A DNA stretch of 64,000 nt from Patiria pectinifera. Lineage: Eukaryota > Echinodermata > Asteroidea > Valvatida > Asterinidae. The number at the start of each line of letters is the position of its first letter. Within the stretch, counting starts at the first letter, position 1. The translations under genes were made by a program, and so were the position numbers. This document shows positions 23,273-34,270 of this stretch, piece by piece. Location: NCBI GenBank assembly GCA_029964075.1, contig CM057135.1, positions 19,928,863-19,992,862 of the forward strand. Direction: 5' to 3'. The notes beneath the pieces were generated by a model. The model did not search any database, was not told the DNA's origin, and saw only the letters and a program-made list of their open reading frames with translations.

Positions 23273-23894
23273 CTATAAAAAGTAAGATAAAACCAAACAG
23301 TAATAGTTGATGTCGTGATGTGTATACGTTGAACTTAGTGAACACAATTTAACAATACTTCTGTTATGGGAAATAAATTATTGACTTTGCATGTAATTCA
23401 TTGAAATGCCTGGACTCCTCTACAAATTCTGGGTTTTTTTTTCATTTTGTAACTTTTTCAGAACGCCAAGAATTATCCAGTTGTATGTATGATTCATTAG
23501 CGTCACGCTGCATAATATTATCTTTCAATATTGTTATAGATCAATCAGCAGTTCCAATTTTATAGACGGTTTATGTGAAATATTTCAAAATTAATAGGTA
23601 TGCACTGTGGCTCGTACAGTAACAAAATTAAATCACTTCAGCCTGAAGTCACCAATTTCACGGTATAGGTCAGTTCAGTGCATGGGCTGAACTAAAACAG
23701 CCCTAGTAGTACTTTCTCGCGGTCTTCAAAGTATCCAATAATATTTATAAACATCCCATTTTCTTTGACTTGTATTTCCAAAGTGATGATTCCACTTATT
23801 TAGGAAATTTATACACAAGTGCAATTAGTGGGAGGGGTTGTTGTTGTTACAATAATTGGTGAAACCTTGTAGGGTATACATATATACAATGTAC
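23273..23894 (-). other. Helicase intron
   Basis: About 620 bp, AT-rich; donor GTACAT after the PDRY-coding exon end, acceptor TTTATAG before 23272. Nothing else was seen. Confidence 0.5.
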
Positions 23895-24067
23895 CTGTCT
23901 GGATACTTGAAGACCTCCTCGACGTCCTCACTGTTGAGGCGTAAAGTCGTAAAGACACTGCTTCTTGCCGCTTCAGACATGGTGGCAGTTAGCATCAACA
24001 CAGGCACTTTCTCGAAAAGGCTCCGAAGACGCCCTAATGTTCGAAAAGCTGGTCTGAATCTTTCTCC

Positions 24068-24579
24068 CTTTACAAATGACAAATGATAATTCATTATTAA
24101 CTTCAGTATGTTTGGATTAAGATAATGGGTTTAAGGTAGACGTTCGTCAGTGGTAGACAAAAATTGTTATGTAAGCACAATACGAAGTCAAATATTGTGA
24201 GCTAACTGGCAGCAAAGTTAAACTATCGCCACTTTGATTTATTGCTACACACAATGATGATTTGATATAAATCCAATTTTGGATCACATAACATGGAAAA
24301 AATTTAATTCAATGTCGGATGAACAACAGTTTTTGGTGTGCCTTATGTGGACGGTTCTATTTACATTTCTTTGTTTTTTGGGGTTTTTTTTATATTTGAA
24401 TGCCTTACAAAAACAATCCCCATCGAAAAGTGTCTTAATCGCGTTAACAAGCGTCACTGTAGCAGATAAACAATTGTTGTCCCTTATCCAGGTTAATGCA
24501 TATTATACTGGTAGATTTGTATAATTTCAATAACAGCAAAGTTTGTATATGTGCCTGTCAATATCGATCATTGGCCTAC
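24068..24579 (-). other. Helicase intron
   Basis: About 510 bp with donor GTAGGC after the exon ending at 24580 and acceptor AAAG before 24067. It has short poly-T runs and no supported gene. Confidence 0.5.
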
Positions 24580-24789
24580 CATTCTGCAAGTGTATGAACT
24601 TCGTCAAATGCTAGGATGCACAACTTGTCCCGATACAGTTCTTTGTGGATGTCATCCATCCACACTTCCAGGCCCTCTGGGGAGATAAAGATAATCCTTG
24701 CAGTTCCCTTCTTTAAACCTTCAAAAAATAAGATGAAAGAAAATGAACATACAAAACAAATGCAGTCACTCCAAGAGAGTTTACTCCTT

Positions 24790-24985
24790 TGTACATACAC
24801 CAGTCGACTCGTTATAACAAGGTCGATGAGACTAGCCAGATTACCTCTTTATAACAGGAATGTTGTTATAAAAGGACAGCGAAACAAAGAAACACAAAGA
24901 GAACCTGAGATTTGGGACCTCAGAATTTGCTCTTTATAAGCAGAACCTCTTTATAAAAGTGCTCTTTATAATGAGAGTCGAAAGC
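24790..24985. repeat. Cluster of TTATAA-type repeats
   Basis: Words such as ctcgttataacaagg, acctctttataac and gctctttataa recur in direct and inverted form. It looks like part of a small repeat element. It lies between the truncated helicase and the BEL element, so it may mark the rearrangement that removed both 5' ends. Confidence 0.4.
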
Positions 24986-25051
24986 TGCAGCGTACAGTCG
25001 CATTTTCCCGTGCCTCAACCGAGCGCCATATTGACTCAACCGAGTAATGCG

Positions 25052-25089
25052 TTGCCCCCACCGAGTGCTGCATCGCACGGTGGGGGCAA
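25052..25089. repeat. 12-bp perfect hairpin in a degenerate tandem array
   Basis: TTGCCCCCACCG (25052-25063) and CGGTGGGGGCAA (25078-25089) with a 14-nt loop, within a run of related gcattgccccc...gagcgctgcattgcc units from about 25040 to 25145. Confidence 0.7.
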
Positions 25090-25098
25090 TGTAATGCA

Positions 25099-26220
25099 TT
25101 GCCCCCGCTGAGCGCTGCATTGCCCCCAACGAGCACTGCATTGTCTCAATCCAGTATTGTTGCTCCCCTGCATAGCAGTTCACTTGTGAATTCCTTTCCA
25201 TATATGTATGTGTCCTCTGGACCTACTTTTCTTCCCACATCTGTTTCATTTCCTAATACAGGTACATGTACAGTCGCCACATTGATCACACCCCAGACCT
25301 CGTTTTCACTTGGCACCATAGCACCCCTGGGACACATGTCCGCCTCTCCGTCGGACATTTCCGGTCATCCTATTGCAACCATGCAATCCTCTCGTCAGAT
25401 GGGCGCCAGTCCCACACCGACGGCACTCCTGACCACGCCCATACCGTGTGCACCAGTGCCTGTGAGAACCCAGCCAGTCCCTCTGGCTGGTCTTTTCAGT
25501 GATCAATGGGTGAATTCAGTTTCAACTGGTAAGTCTTCACATGAAACTTCCCGGCCAATCACTCCCCCCATGGAGTCTCCGCCCCCGAAGGGCACATCAG
25601 CAGATCTACCTATGATGGCACCAGTGCCCTGTAGTCCTTCTTTGATGAACCAGATGATGCTAAGTTCCATGCTAGCTGCATCAGCAGGTGGAATAAACAT
25701 GGAAGTACCCCATTTAAATGGAGGTGATCCATCTGAATTCCGGTGCTTCGAAACCATGATCGACGGCTGTATAAAGCCCTTGATACACTTGAGTGAGTTG
25801 CAGAAATACTTCATTGTGAAGTCAAAGCTTAGTGGTCAGCCCAAAAAAGATATTTTGGGACTGGAACGTGACCCAACCCCCTTCACCAAGGCCATGTTAA
25901 CACTAACGCGACTCTATGGTGACATAGGTGTACTCATTCGCGCCAAAATTGAGCGTCTCACCGCGTGGCCGAGAGTAGCAGCAAATGACTCAAAGGGACT
26001 AGTTGAATTTGCCTCAGCAGTCTCCACCCTCATCACCCAACTTGAAACCGCTCCCGAGGGACAGGCGGAGCTTCGAGCTAACTCCACCGCCTGTGTTCTG
26101 TATGGCCGACTGTCAAACCAGCACCAAACAGCTTTCCTGAAGCAAATGGAAGCTAAGCGCATCCATACCTTTTCCTTGATCGACCCGTTGGTTAAAGGAA
26201 ACTGCATCCGTTGCACGTAA
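25099..26220 (+). pseudogene. gag: BEL-1 gag fragment
   Basis: A 373-codon open stretch with a Ser/Thr/Pro-rich N-terminal 190 residues, then the BEL/Pao gag core: HLNGGDPSEFRCFETMID, LQKYFIVKSKLSG and ALTRLYGD-like helices. The start is not determinable (the nominal first codon is TTG inside a repeat array). The frame is lost near 26215, and the coding sense continues in another frame at 26225. Confidence 0.7.
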
Positions 26221-26224
26221 AAAG

Positions 26225-27648
26225 GTGGAACTTGAAGACAGCCTACGAGTCGGCTCCCAAAGTAGCCATGACCATCGTCGACGAGGCGTGTCCACCTACC
26301 ATACCGAGAGTGGAAGCAAGAGCCAAAGCCAGTCGGCTGGAAAAAGTAGCAGCAATCGAAACACATCTGTCAACCAGTCACCAGGCAGTGGAAAGAAGCC
26401 ATTCAGGAAGTGGTGTCCTCACTGCAAAAATGACCACTGGTTATCCCGCTGCAACGAGTTTGGCAAGCTCACGGTAGCAGAGCGATTGAAGTGGATCAAA
26501 GATGGTCGTCGCTGTTGGCAGTGTGCATGCCTGCACAAAGAAGGTCAGAGCTGCGACTTGAAGAAAACCTGCCGGGAGTGTGATCAACTCCATCTCACCA
26601 TCCTTCACAATCTTGTCGCTCAACCAGGCTATGGAGTCTACTACTGCAACTTCAATCCCAATTTTTCCGCCTTTTACAGTGATGGTAATCCATGGCGTCC
26701 CAGAGATGTGAGCATGAAGATCGTTCCTGTTATTCTTTACGGTAACGGGACCCAGCTGAAGACTCACTGTCTTCTAGATGATGCTGCCAACTTTACCATG
26801 ATGTTACCAGAGGCAGTCAGAGCTCTCCGTCTCAAAGGCAAGGCACAGAGATTCCTATAGCCACTGCTCGAGAGGAGTGTACCCCCTGTAAAGGAACCCT
26901 GCTGAAGCTCCAGACCGCTCCCGAAGATGACCCTGACAACAAGACTCTGTTGTCCCAAGTTTTCTCATCCCCAATGCTGCGGCCATCCGAACATTCAGTC
27001 CTAGCTAGAGATCTGCAGAAAAAATGGGCTCGACTAAAGGACCTTCCTCTTCATGACTGTAGGAATGTCCGTCCTCTGATGCTCCTTGGCAGTAACAGAC
27101 CTGACCTGATAGTCCCAATCGAGAGCCACTTTGGCCCAGAGGGGGCACCAGTGGCCGTCCGTACCAAATTAGGTTGGGCAGTGCAAGGTCCCACGCTCAC
27201 CTACAGACGTGGAGGTGGGGTGAATCACCTGCAAGGACCTACCAGCCGTGAAGCCGATGAGGTCCTGCATGGGAATGTCTGCAGGATGTGGCAAAATGAT
27301 GTACAAATGTACAATGAACGAAAGCAGGTGACCCGCTCCAAGCAGGATCAAAGAGCCGTAGATATCCTGGAATCTAAGTCTACCTTTGTCGAGTTGGATG
27401 GTGTCCAGCGGGTAGCAACACCACTCCTGTGGAGACGTGATGGAGACACATTCTCCAGTCCAGCATCCTCAGTTTTGCCAGCTCTCAGAAGAAATGAACA
27501 ACGCCTTCAAAGGGACCCTGATCTTGCTGATGTCCACCGCAAGAAGATTGAAGAACTAAAAGAGGCTCGACTTGTTCGCACTCTGACAGCTGAGGGAAGA
27601 GAGAAATTCACCCAGCGCCAGTGGTATATTCCATACCACGTTGTCAAG
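26225..27648 (+). pseudogene. pol: BEL-1 zinc knuckle, protease and RT N-terminus, interrupted by the RAG1-like transposon
   Basis: 26225-26860 holds the BEL/Pao zinc-knuckle region (CPHCKNDHWLSRC, then CWQCACLHKEGQSC and CRECDQLHLTILH) and the retropepsin-like domain with CLLDDAANFTMM in place of the usual LLDxGS/T, so the active site looks altered. 26950-27660 continues the protease C-terminus (VPIESHFGP, AVRTKLGWAVQGP) and the start of the RT (QRWYIPYHVV-like). The frame runs directly into the transposon at 27653, and the RT resumes at 34306. Confidence 0.8.
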
Positions 27649-27652
27649 CAGA
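27649..27652 (+). repeat. Target-site duplication CAGA, left copy
   Basis: CAGA precedes the left CACGG terminus. The matching copy follows the right terminus at 34302-34305. Confidence 0.85.
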
Positions 27653-27683
27653 CACGGTAGTTCCACTTACATAGCGCGCACGC
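27653..27683 (+). repeat. Left terminal inverted repeat of the RAG1-like transposon
   Basis: Starts CACGG; 13 of the first 16 bases agree with the inverted right end, and ACGC matches again at positions 28-31. The terminal CAC is shared with RAG recombination signals and related transposons. Confidence 0.85.
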
Positions 27684-27782
27684 AAATAAAGTATCGATGT
27701 GCGTTAATTCCTCGTTTATTAACTCCAATGATGTCTATGACGTGTACAACATGGCGGCCCCCGTGCACGGAAAAAAAACGTG

Positions 27783-27789
27783 TATAAAG
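27783..27789 (+). promoter_or_regulatory. Candidate TATA box of the RAG1-like gene
   Basis: TATAAAG lies 130 bp inside the element and 531 bp upstream of the ATG. A YY1-like ACATGGCGGCC lies about 35 bp upstream of it. This is pattern evidence only. Confidence 0.35.
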
Positions 27790-28319
27790 CGCCGACAAAA
27801 TTGTCGAAATTGTACTGTTTCTTAATAAAAACATATAAATTAATGATGAAGGATGATAAAGCGTTGTGTTTTCTTTAAGAAATGAATCAATAATGAGGAT
27901 TATTTGTCTTTAATTATTTGTTACGGTGAATTTTCATCGACTTTTTTCACGTCCGCGGTAAATTTACACGCAGGACGCTGAGATAGAAACGATCGTCAAA
28001 AAGAATAATATCCGGTTTTCTCAAACAAATCAAAATATATATCAGAAAGATCAGTTGATGAAAGGGTTAAAACGATGTATTTTATCGTTAGGACACTTGG
28101 TTATAATTAAAATTCGGACGTTAAACTGTATGCTTTATTTCCCGCGGAACGCGAAGAATTCGAGCTGCCGCTGCACTGGTTCACGGCATGCTACGATTCT
28201 TGTGTGTTAATCGATGCGCGGGTACCAGGTTTGTTCGCTCGGAATACAAACTTTGTTTACAAAGTGATATTCGTTTCCGGGGATTACATATGGGTTAGTT
28301 CCACATTGTTTGTCACAAC
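27790..28319 (+). other. 5' untranslated region of the RAG1-like gene
   Basis: About 530 bp with no open frame, AT-rich, leading to the ATG at 28320 (cacaacATGag). Nothing else was seen. Confidence 0.45.
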
Positions 28320-31300
28320 ATGAGTTTTAAGTTTCATCAAGCATCACTGGGAAAATTCTGCAGAATATGTACAGATAGGCTTCATCCTGGATTAAAAAAA
28401 CCTGCTTGTAAACCTGTCTTGTGTAGTAGTATTCAAAAGGAGATTTATAGTGTATATCGAGTCGGTACGTTGAAAGACACATTAGATCAGCATCCACCTC
28501 ATCTTTGCGAGAAGTGTTCGAGACAGATTCGACATTTTACTGCTGGTACAAGAGACATTGATGTCAACAAACTACGCCTAAATCAAACAATCCAATCGGA
28601 CTGGCCCAAGCACACAAGAACAGGTGATTGTTTTGTATGTGAGCTTGTAACTAGACAGGGGAAAGGGGGCCGGCATTGTTCACAAAAGAAAAAGAAATCT
28701 TCAGTACCATCAACTTCTGTTAGTGAGCATAATGCACCATGTTCATTTAATCGTACTGATGCCAACATCTTTGAACATCTAGATACGTCAAGTCAAGTTC
28801 AAGTACCCATAAGTTTGGACCTAATCAGTGACAGAGGGGAAGGAAGCATTTTCATCTGTCCTATTTGTCAGTGCATCCTAAGCAGACCAGCAGTCCAAAC
28901 TCCTTGTGAACACAACTTTTGTGCCATATGTCTCAGTGCATATTATAAACATTCCAGGAGTGATAGTGTCAGATGTCCACTATGCAATAATCCAACTAAA
29001 TATGGTCAAATAACAAAAAGTTATAAGACTGTTCAGCTGGACAATCTACTAGTTGTTTGTAGCCAGTGCCAAAACATTGGAAAATTGGAGCAACTGTTGC
29101 ATCATCATACATGTACCCCAATCACGAGCCCCATTTCCAAAGTCACTGTCGTAAAAGCCCCACAATGCCCAACCCCAACCAAAGAGCACTCAGCATCAGC
29201 CAAAGTGACTTCGGCAGCAAGAATTCTGAAGGATTTAGCCAACTGCCATAAACCCGGCTCCCCTATACCGCCAATTGTGGAAGATGTCGCGGATAAATGG
29301 ATTTGGCTGAAGCTGAAACGAGACAAGCACCTAACAGCCATTAAAACTGGTGGTCGGGTAATTTTTTTTTAAATTATATACAAATAATCTTAGTACAACA
29401 GTACTGATTGAGTTTCTTAATCCACTTGGACCAAATATTGTTCATTTCAAAATTTAAACAGACATTCACTATAGTTTTATACTTTCATAAATAAATTAAA
29501 TAACATAAACAATAGGCAATGAGTAAAAAAAGATGATTTTCAAAATACAACAAAATAGAAAGCATAAAAATATTAGCTTTTTTCAATTAGGCACAAACTT
29601 CAGATAGATGAAGAGTTTGTGAAAATGAACATTATGAAAAAAACGCTCTATTTTAGCGCAACTACATGTACTATCTATTTATACTAGTTATGGTTTCCTT
29701 TTGTATCTAAACAGCCTGCCTATATACATCAACAAGTTATGTCCAAGAAGGCTAGGACATCTCCAGAAGCAGCTAAGCAGAAGCCCTTGACAACAGAAAC
29801 ATCAATTGTCATGGTGCGAGACTGTCATCTTGCGTGGAATCAGCTGAGGAAATTAAGAAGGTTGGTGGGTATTAGTTATTTAAATGAGCAGCATTATTTG
29901 TAGTGATTCAAAACATTTCATGTATTATAGGGGTTGAATAAAAAGAAAGTATCGTAATGACATCAATTTCATTTTTTTAAATTCCCCAAAACGTTTTTTT
30001 CAGGTACCTGAATGACAACATTCAAAACACCATCCCCTCTGAAAGGACTCTAAGAAAACAACAGAAACTTCTCCTGAAAGACTATCTCCAAGGGGAAATG
30101 ACTGAACTTGTGTTCAACAGTGAGAAAGCTGATGGTATGAATGGGCTTGAAACTCGAGCTGTACCATTTGCATATGTGAGCAACCTCAGTGAGATGGTGA
30201 TAGATTACTTGGATCGGCATGACCGGTAAGAGCATATACATTTGTACTACATGTACATGTAATGACTGAACATGTACATGTCCATAACATGGAATTCACT
30301 GTCACAATGATAAAAAATAATGCCTCATTCAACTCCCCCTTTCAAAGGAATGGCACGTTGACATGGCATCAAGGAGTGATACCCGACGATGAGGTCTGGA
30401 TAAAGATTGGAGGGGATACAGGAGGAACATCTTTCAAGATGGCATTCCAAATTGTGAATGTTGCGCATCCCAATGCCCTGCCCAACACTGTTGTCTTTGC
30501 ATGCTTTGAGGCCAAAGATTCCCTAGTGAACATCGAAAGGGCACTACCACCTACCTTTCAACAGATTGCAAAGCTGGCGATCCATCAAGTGGCAGTAAGC
30601 TGGGTTTTCAGGTTCTATATGTTGCTGTTAACTGTTTTATTCTGAAAAGAAATAAGCAATCAGCTTATTACATTTACATTGCATTTTATTCATCACCACA
30701 GAAACAAAGTTGTATCTTGGACACATACACAGGGGCAGATCCAGGATTTTTAAAAAGGGGGGGGGGGTACTTCCCCCTCCCCGAACCCCCCTTTGGCTGG
30801 CATTTTTACAATGCTGCTGACATTTTTAATTGTTTTTTATTTTATTCTATTTTGTTTTGTAAAAAAAAAATGGCGAGCAGAAAGGTGGGTCCAGACCCCC
30901 CGGACCCCCCCCCCCCCCCAGATCCGCCTATGCATAAACTCAATACAAATGGATAATTAAAAACTATAATTTCCACCTTTCCCATTTGTTATTTATTAGG
31001 CACAGGTCTATCCGTCTATTTTGCTTCGGGGACTATGAGTTGCTGAACAAGATATATGGCATATGTGGATGCAATGGTAAGTTATGGCAACATGTATTCT
31101 CAAAAAGCAAATACAATATTTTGTTTAAGTACAAGGGATACATGTATGCTATACTAACCGAATGACGGTGTATCAGTAGCAGTCGTTCAACTTCTAAGAC
31201 CTTGAGTCCAGTGTGATGAGTTGGTTGGTCACATGAATGGCTTGGATAGCAGATAGCCTGTGGAAATAAAACCATTGGAAAATATTAAGGGTTTGAATTC

Positions 31301-33077
31301 GTATTTTATTTATTTTTATTTCGCAGCTCGCTATTGCTGTATATATTGTAGAGCCAGCAAAACAGCAATGCAGGAACCAATCACAGACAGGGGTCGATGT
31401 TCACCTCGCACACTACAGACTATCGAAGCGAATTATTGCCGCTTTGAACAAGATGGAGGACTGCAGAAGAGATCCAAAGATGTTTCATTCAGCGTTGTAC
31501 ATCGCCCTCTTATGCCTATTGAGATAGATCACGTAAGTTCTAGAAGCACTAAATACATGTAGATTTATTGTTTGACAACCAGTGCAACAGGCCAAATTGA
31601 TCATGAACAATGTTAACTTTTGTCCCCCTTGTCACCAGGTCGTCCTTCCAACATTACATATTTCGCTGGGTGTCTTTAGAAATTGTTCGATGCATTCGAA
31701 TCTGCTTGCCATGGAATTGATGTGGAGTTGTTCCAGCTTCGTGTTGCTGCAGATGACACAGAGCAGGGGAACAACTTTGAAGACCGTATACAATGCGAAA
31801 TCGAACGACAACAGCAAATCATGACAACGCTGGAAGAGAAACGCTCTGAGCTGGATGATGTTGAAGAGGAACTACCTCTACATGTATTGCGAAATGCCAA
31901 AGAAGATATGGACGCCGATTTTCTTCAAATTGCAAACACAGCCTTCAAGCTCCGTGATGAAATTCTGAACCTGGTACTTCTTTCACTTGAAAATAGAAAC
32001 GGGCATCTAATAAATCCCTTACCCAATAAACAGGAAATGCAGGCTTAACACACCTTTCTCTACTTTTCAACAGGAGAGACAGTCTGAAACACTTCAGCTT
32101 CCATTCGCCACTGGACCTGTTGCAAGCAGTCTGGACAAAGTCCTTCAGCAACATCGAGTACAGAGACAGGCATACCACGGGAAGGCGTTTGTTGGCAATC
32201 ATGTCCACAAGTGCTGTGAGGTAAAAGCAAATACATTTTGTACATTCTATAATTACAGAAAGTAACATACTTGACAGTGCTAGGTCTGTTATGCTTGTCT
32301 TGTAATATGAGACCTTTATGCATTGTACTGAAATGAAACTGCATCTGCATTTACAATTTCTTTTTGTTTGTTTGACAGCCCTTTATAATAAAAGCACTTA
32401 CCTCAGCTCCCTCAGAGGTGGTGGACAAAAGCCTGACCGATGACATCCCCTTAGCAGTAGGTGAGAGACTCCGACGTGATGCCGCTCAAATCGGGGTGAA
32501 CTTCAAGGAGCTTTTCTTGAAATCGGGGTAAACTTCAAGGAGCTTTTCTTGAAGTTTGCTGATGTGCACAAAGGCATAAATCACACCTATGCAGTAACAC
32601 CAGATCAAATTCATCGCATTGGTATGTAAAAATACTAAAAATGTTTTGAGGGTTTCTTGGAAATTATTGTTCTCCACTTTACTTAAGACTGGATATAATG
32701 AGCCCTCCATAGCACTTCCCTTAAAATTTCAAATAGCTAATAACAACCATGTTTCCCGACCAACAGATGTGAGTATCCGTGATCTCATGAGCACATATCG
32801 CAGACTACTTCCCACGCAGAGCATCACTCCTAAACTACACCTACTGGAAGACCATGCAGTGGAACAACTGGAACGCTTTCAAGTTGGTTTCGGTTTACTC
32901 AACGAGCAAGGTGAGGAACTCATTCATACCGAATTCAATCAAACTGGGAGAATCGTTCAGGGCATGCGAGGAGAACTCCAAAAGCTGATGTCCATCATGC
33001 GAAGGCACCATATCACCACGACTCCTGAAATCAGCAGGCACCTGTCAAAACCTGAAAGTACACAAAGGAAGGAGTAA
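28320..33077 (+). pseudogene. RAG1-like transposase gene, ten exons, two lesions
   Basis: Exons: 28320-29357, 29715-29860, 30004-30225, 30348-30611, 31006-31076, 31327-31532, 31639-31973, 32074-32220, 32379-32621, 32767-33077. All introns are GT-AG and the phases agree. Ignoring the two lesions, the model is about 983 residues, close to RAG1 (about 1040). Exon 1 holds N-terminal Cys pairs (CRIC at 14-17, CEKC, CFVC), the RING finger CPICQCIL...CEHNFCAICL...CPLC (residues about 180-222) and a C2H2-like CSQCQ...HHHTC finger, in the same order as the RAG1 N-terminus. The core has candidate catalytic D in IGGDTGG (30415), a zinc-binding CCIYC, D in IEIDH (31527) followed by LPTLHISLG, and E in NEQGEELIH (32904-32918). 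Lesions: one base lost near 31680 and a 32-bp tandem duplication at about 32488-32551. It would bind the CACGG ends and cut DNA in the nucleus. Confidence 0.85.
30730..30932. mobile_element. Small MITE-like element in intron 4 of the RAG1-like gene
   Basis: About 203 bp, with ends CAGGGGCAGATCCAGG and, inverted, CATAGGCGGATCTGG, and poly-G/poly-C tracts just inside each end. This matches a widespread hAT-like MITE style. No clear TSD was read. A related fragment may lie at 40491-40665. Confidence 0.5.
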
Positions 33078-33381
33078 AAAAAGATACTACCGACTTCCGA
33101 AATACAATCACTTTGACTTTTGGTGGTACGTGACGCTGATTAATAGGAATGCCTGGCTCCCCGGGCACCATTCCCGCTTAGCGAGAAGTCGTATTTTGAG
33201 CTGAACAGATCAGAAGGATAAATTTGACTTGACATGCTGCAGCATGCTGGGCTTATTTACAAATCATAATTCATGTCAAAATGGTTTCCGCTTTCATGTA
33301 ATTTGTACACCTACGTGTACCATGGATGACGGAGCATGGAGGATTAAAGGTGTGGCAAGTTGAATATTAATCATTTATGTA

Positions 33382-33398
33382 AATAAATGTTAAATAAA
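33382..33398 (+). terminator. Polyadenylation signals downstream of the RAG1-like gene
   Basis: AATAAA occurs at 33382 and 33393, about 305-320 bp after the stop at 33077 and inside the transposon. Confidence 0.5.
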
Positions 33399-33399
33399 A

Positions 33400-34270
33400 T
33401 GGTGTAAATAAATATAACATATTGCATGATGAAATTGAATCCCCATGAAATTTAATTTGATTGCATACATGCAAGAGTCGTTGAGCATGACGACATGTAC
33501 AGTACATGAACATAAAACGTATAGCGCAATGCACCTACCCCACGACTGTTTCATGTTCCGTAAGCGCAAGTGATTGTTTCGTGCTCTGTTGTGTTTAACG
33601 AAAATTAAAATGCCCATCATGCATATCAAGACACAACTAACGTTCTCAGAATTGGCTAAAATTGAAAACAGATCACTTGTTCACTTACCTAGTTTTTTCG
33701 AAGGTCCTGTCTCTGCTCCCAACGGATTGCGTGCATGGTGCACGCGACGCGACCGCGTGACTTGACCACGTTGTTGACGAACGGCAGCTAGAAATGTACA
33801 GTAAACTTAGGCCAAAAAATAATGAACGCGACCTGTCCTAGAACCCCTGTCAGTATTATCATAAAAACTAATCATCATTTTAGTAATCTGTTGATGAATA
33901 TAACTTCAGAAAACCGGATTTCTGTTTAAATTTTACGATTTTCAACGGCTGACGCGACGACAGAAATCGCGCGGAGTCATAACAAACTGGTACCGCGTCA
34001 CGAGCGAAAAACATGGCGAAAGTTCTTGTTACCATGCCAGGGAAGCACGCAGTCTAGCCGACTAGCCGGGGATAGAGCTTCATTCAAGACTTCCAAAGCC
34101 TTATTTGGTCACTGTTGCATTATTCACGACCTAGACCTATGATATCAGGCGAGGTTCGCGGGCTATTTAAATTCCACTAATGGAAACAACGGCTCAAGGC
34201 ACGCCCTGAATAATGAGACGCGCTTAGCAGTCACGTGATTTAGGCACTATCTATAAATAACCAACAGAGG
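33400..34270. other. 3' non-coding part of the RAG1-like transposon
   Basis: About 900 bp with only short open stretches in any frame; no kelch repeats or second gene. CpG-rich words appear between 33730 and 34220. Confidence 0.65.

Larger units (their letters stand above)
8515..24718. mobile_element. Candidate helicase-bearing Academ-like DNA transposon (ends not found)
   Basis: A tail-to-tail pair, the PHD + DUF6589-like gene (+) and the RecQ-like helicase gene (-), is separated by about 750 bp. From memory, a lineage of Academ transposons pairs a PHD-bearing DDE transposase with a superfamily II helicase; the match here is by architecture only. No terminal inverted repeats or TSD were identified. 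The left side runs into a G-rich tract and the right side into a repeat and a truncated BEL element. A gypsy element (9294-18959) is nested inside. Confidence 0.45.
22054..24718 (-). pseudogene. RecQ-like superfamily II DNA helicase, 5'-truncated
   Basis: Four exons on the minus strand: 24718-24580 (ARIIFISPEGL and the Walker B box LAFDEVHTLAEW), 24067-23895 (FRPAFRTLGRL and PVLMLTATMSEAA, motif III), 23272-23147 (NISLRLQSKSG...CPKCIMYVNG) and 22558-22054 (LLLATSAFGMGIDI and WQEVGRAGRDG, motifs V and VI; stop at 22054). These are the RecQ helicase core motifs II-VI. The Walker A exon is missing upstream of 24718, and a TAG stop interrupts the third exon at 23188-23190. It would unwind DNA 3' to 5', possibly for an Academ-type transposon. 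The copy is inactive as read. Confidence 0.8.

Noticed and set aside
24279-24524. Small membrane protein ORF (hydrophobic stretch LCFLGFFLYL)
   Set aside because: It lies in a helicase intron on the other strand and is AT-rich; hydrophobicity comes from T-runs.
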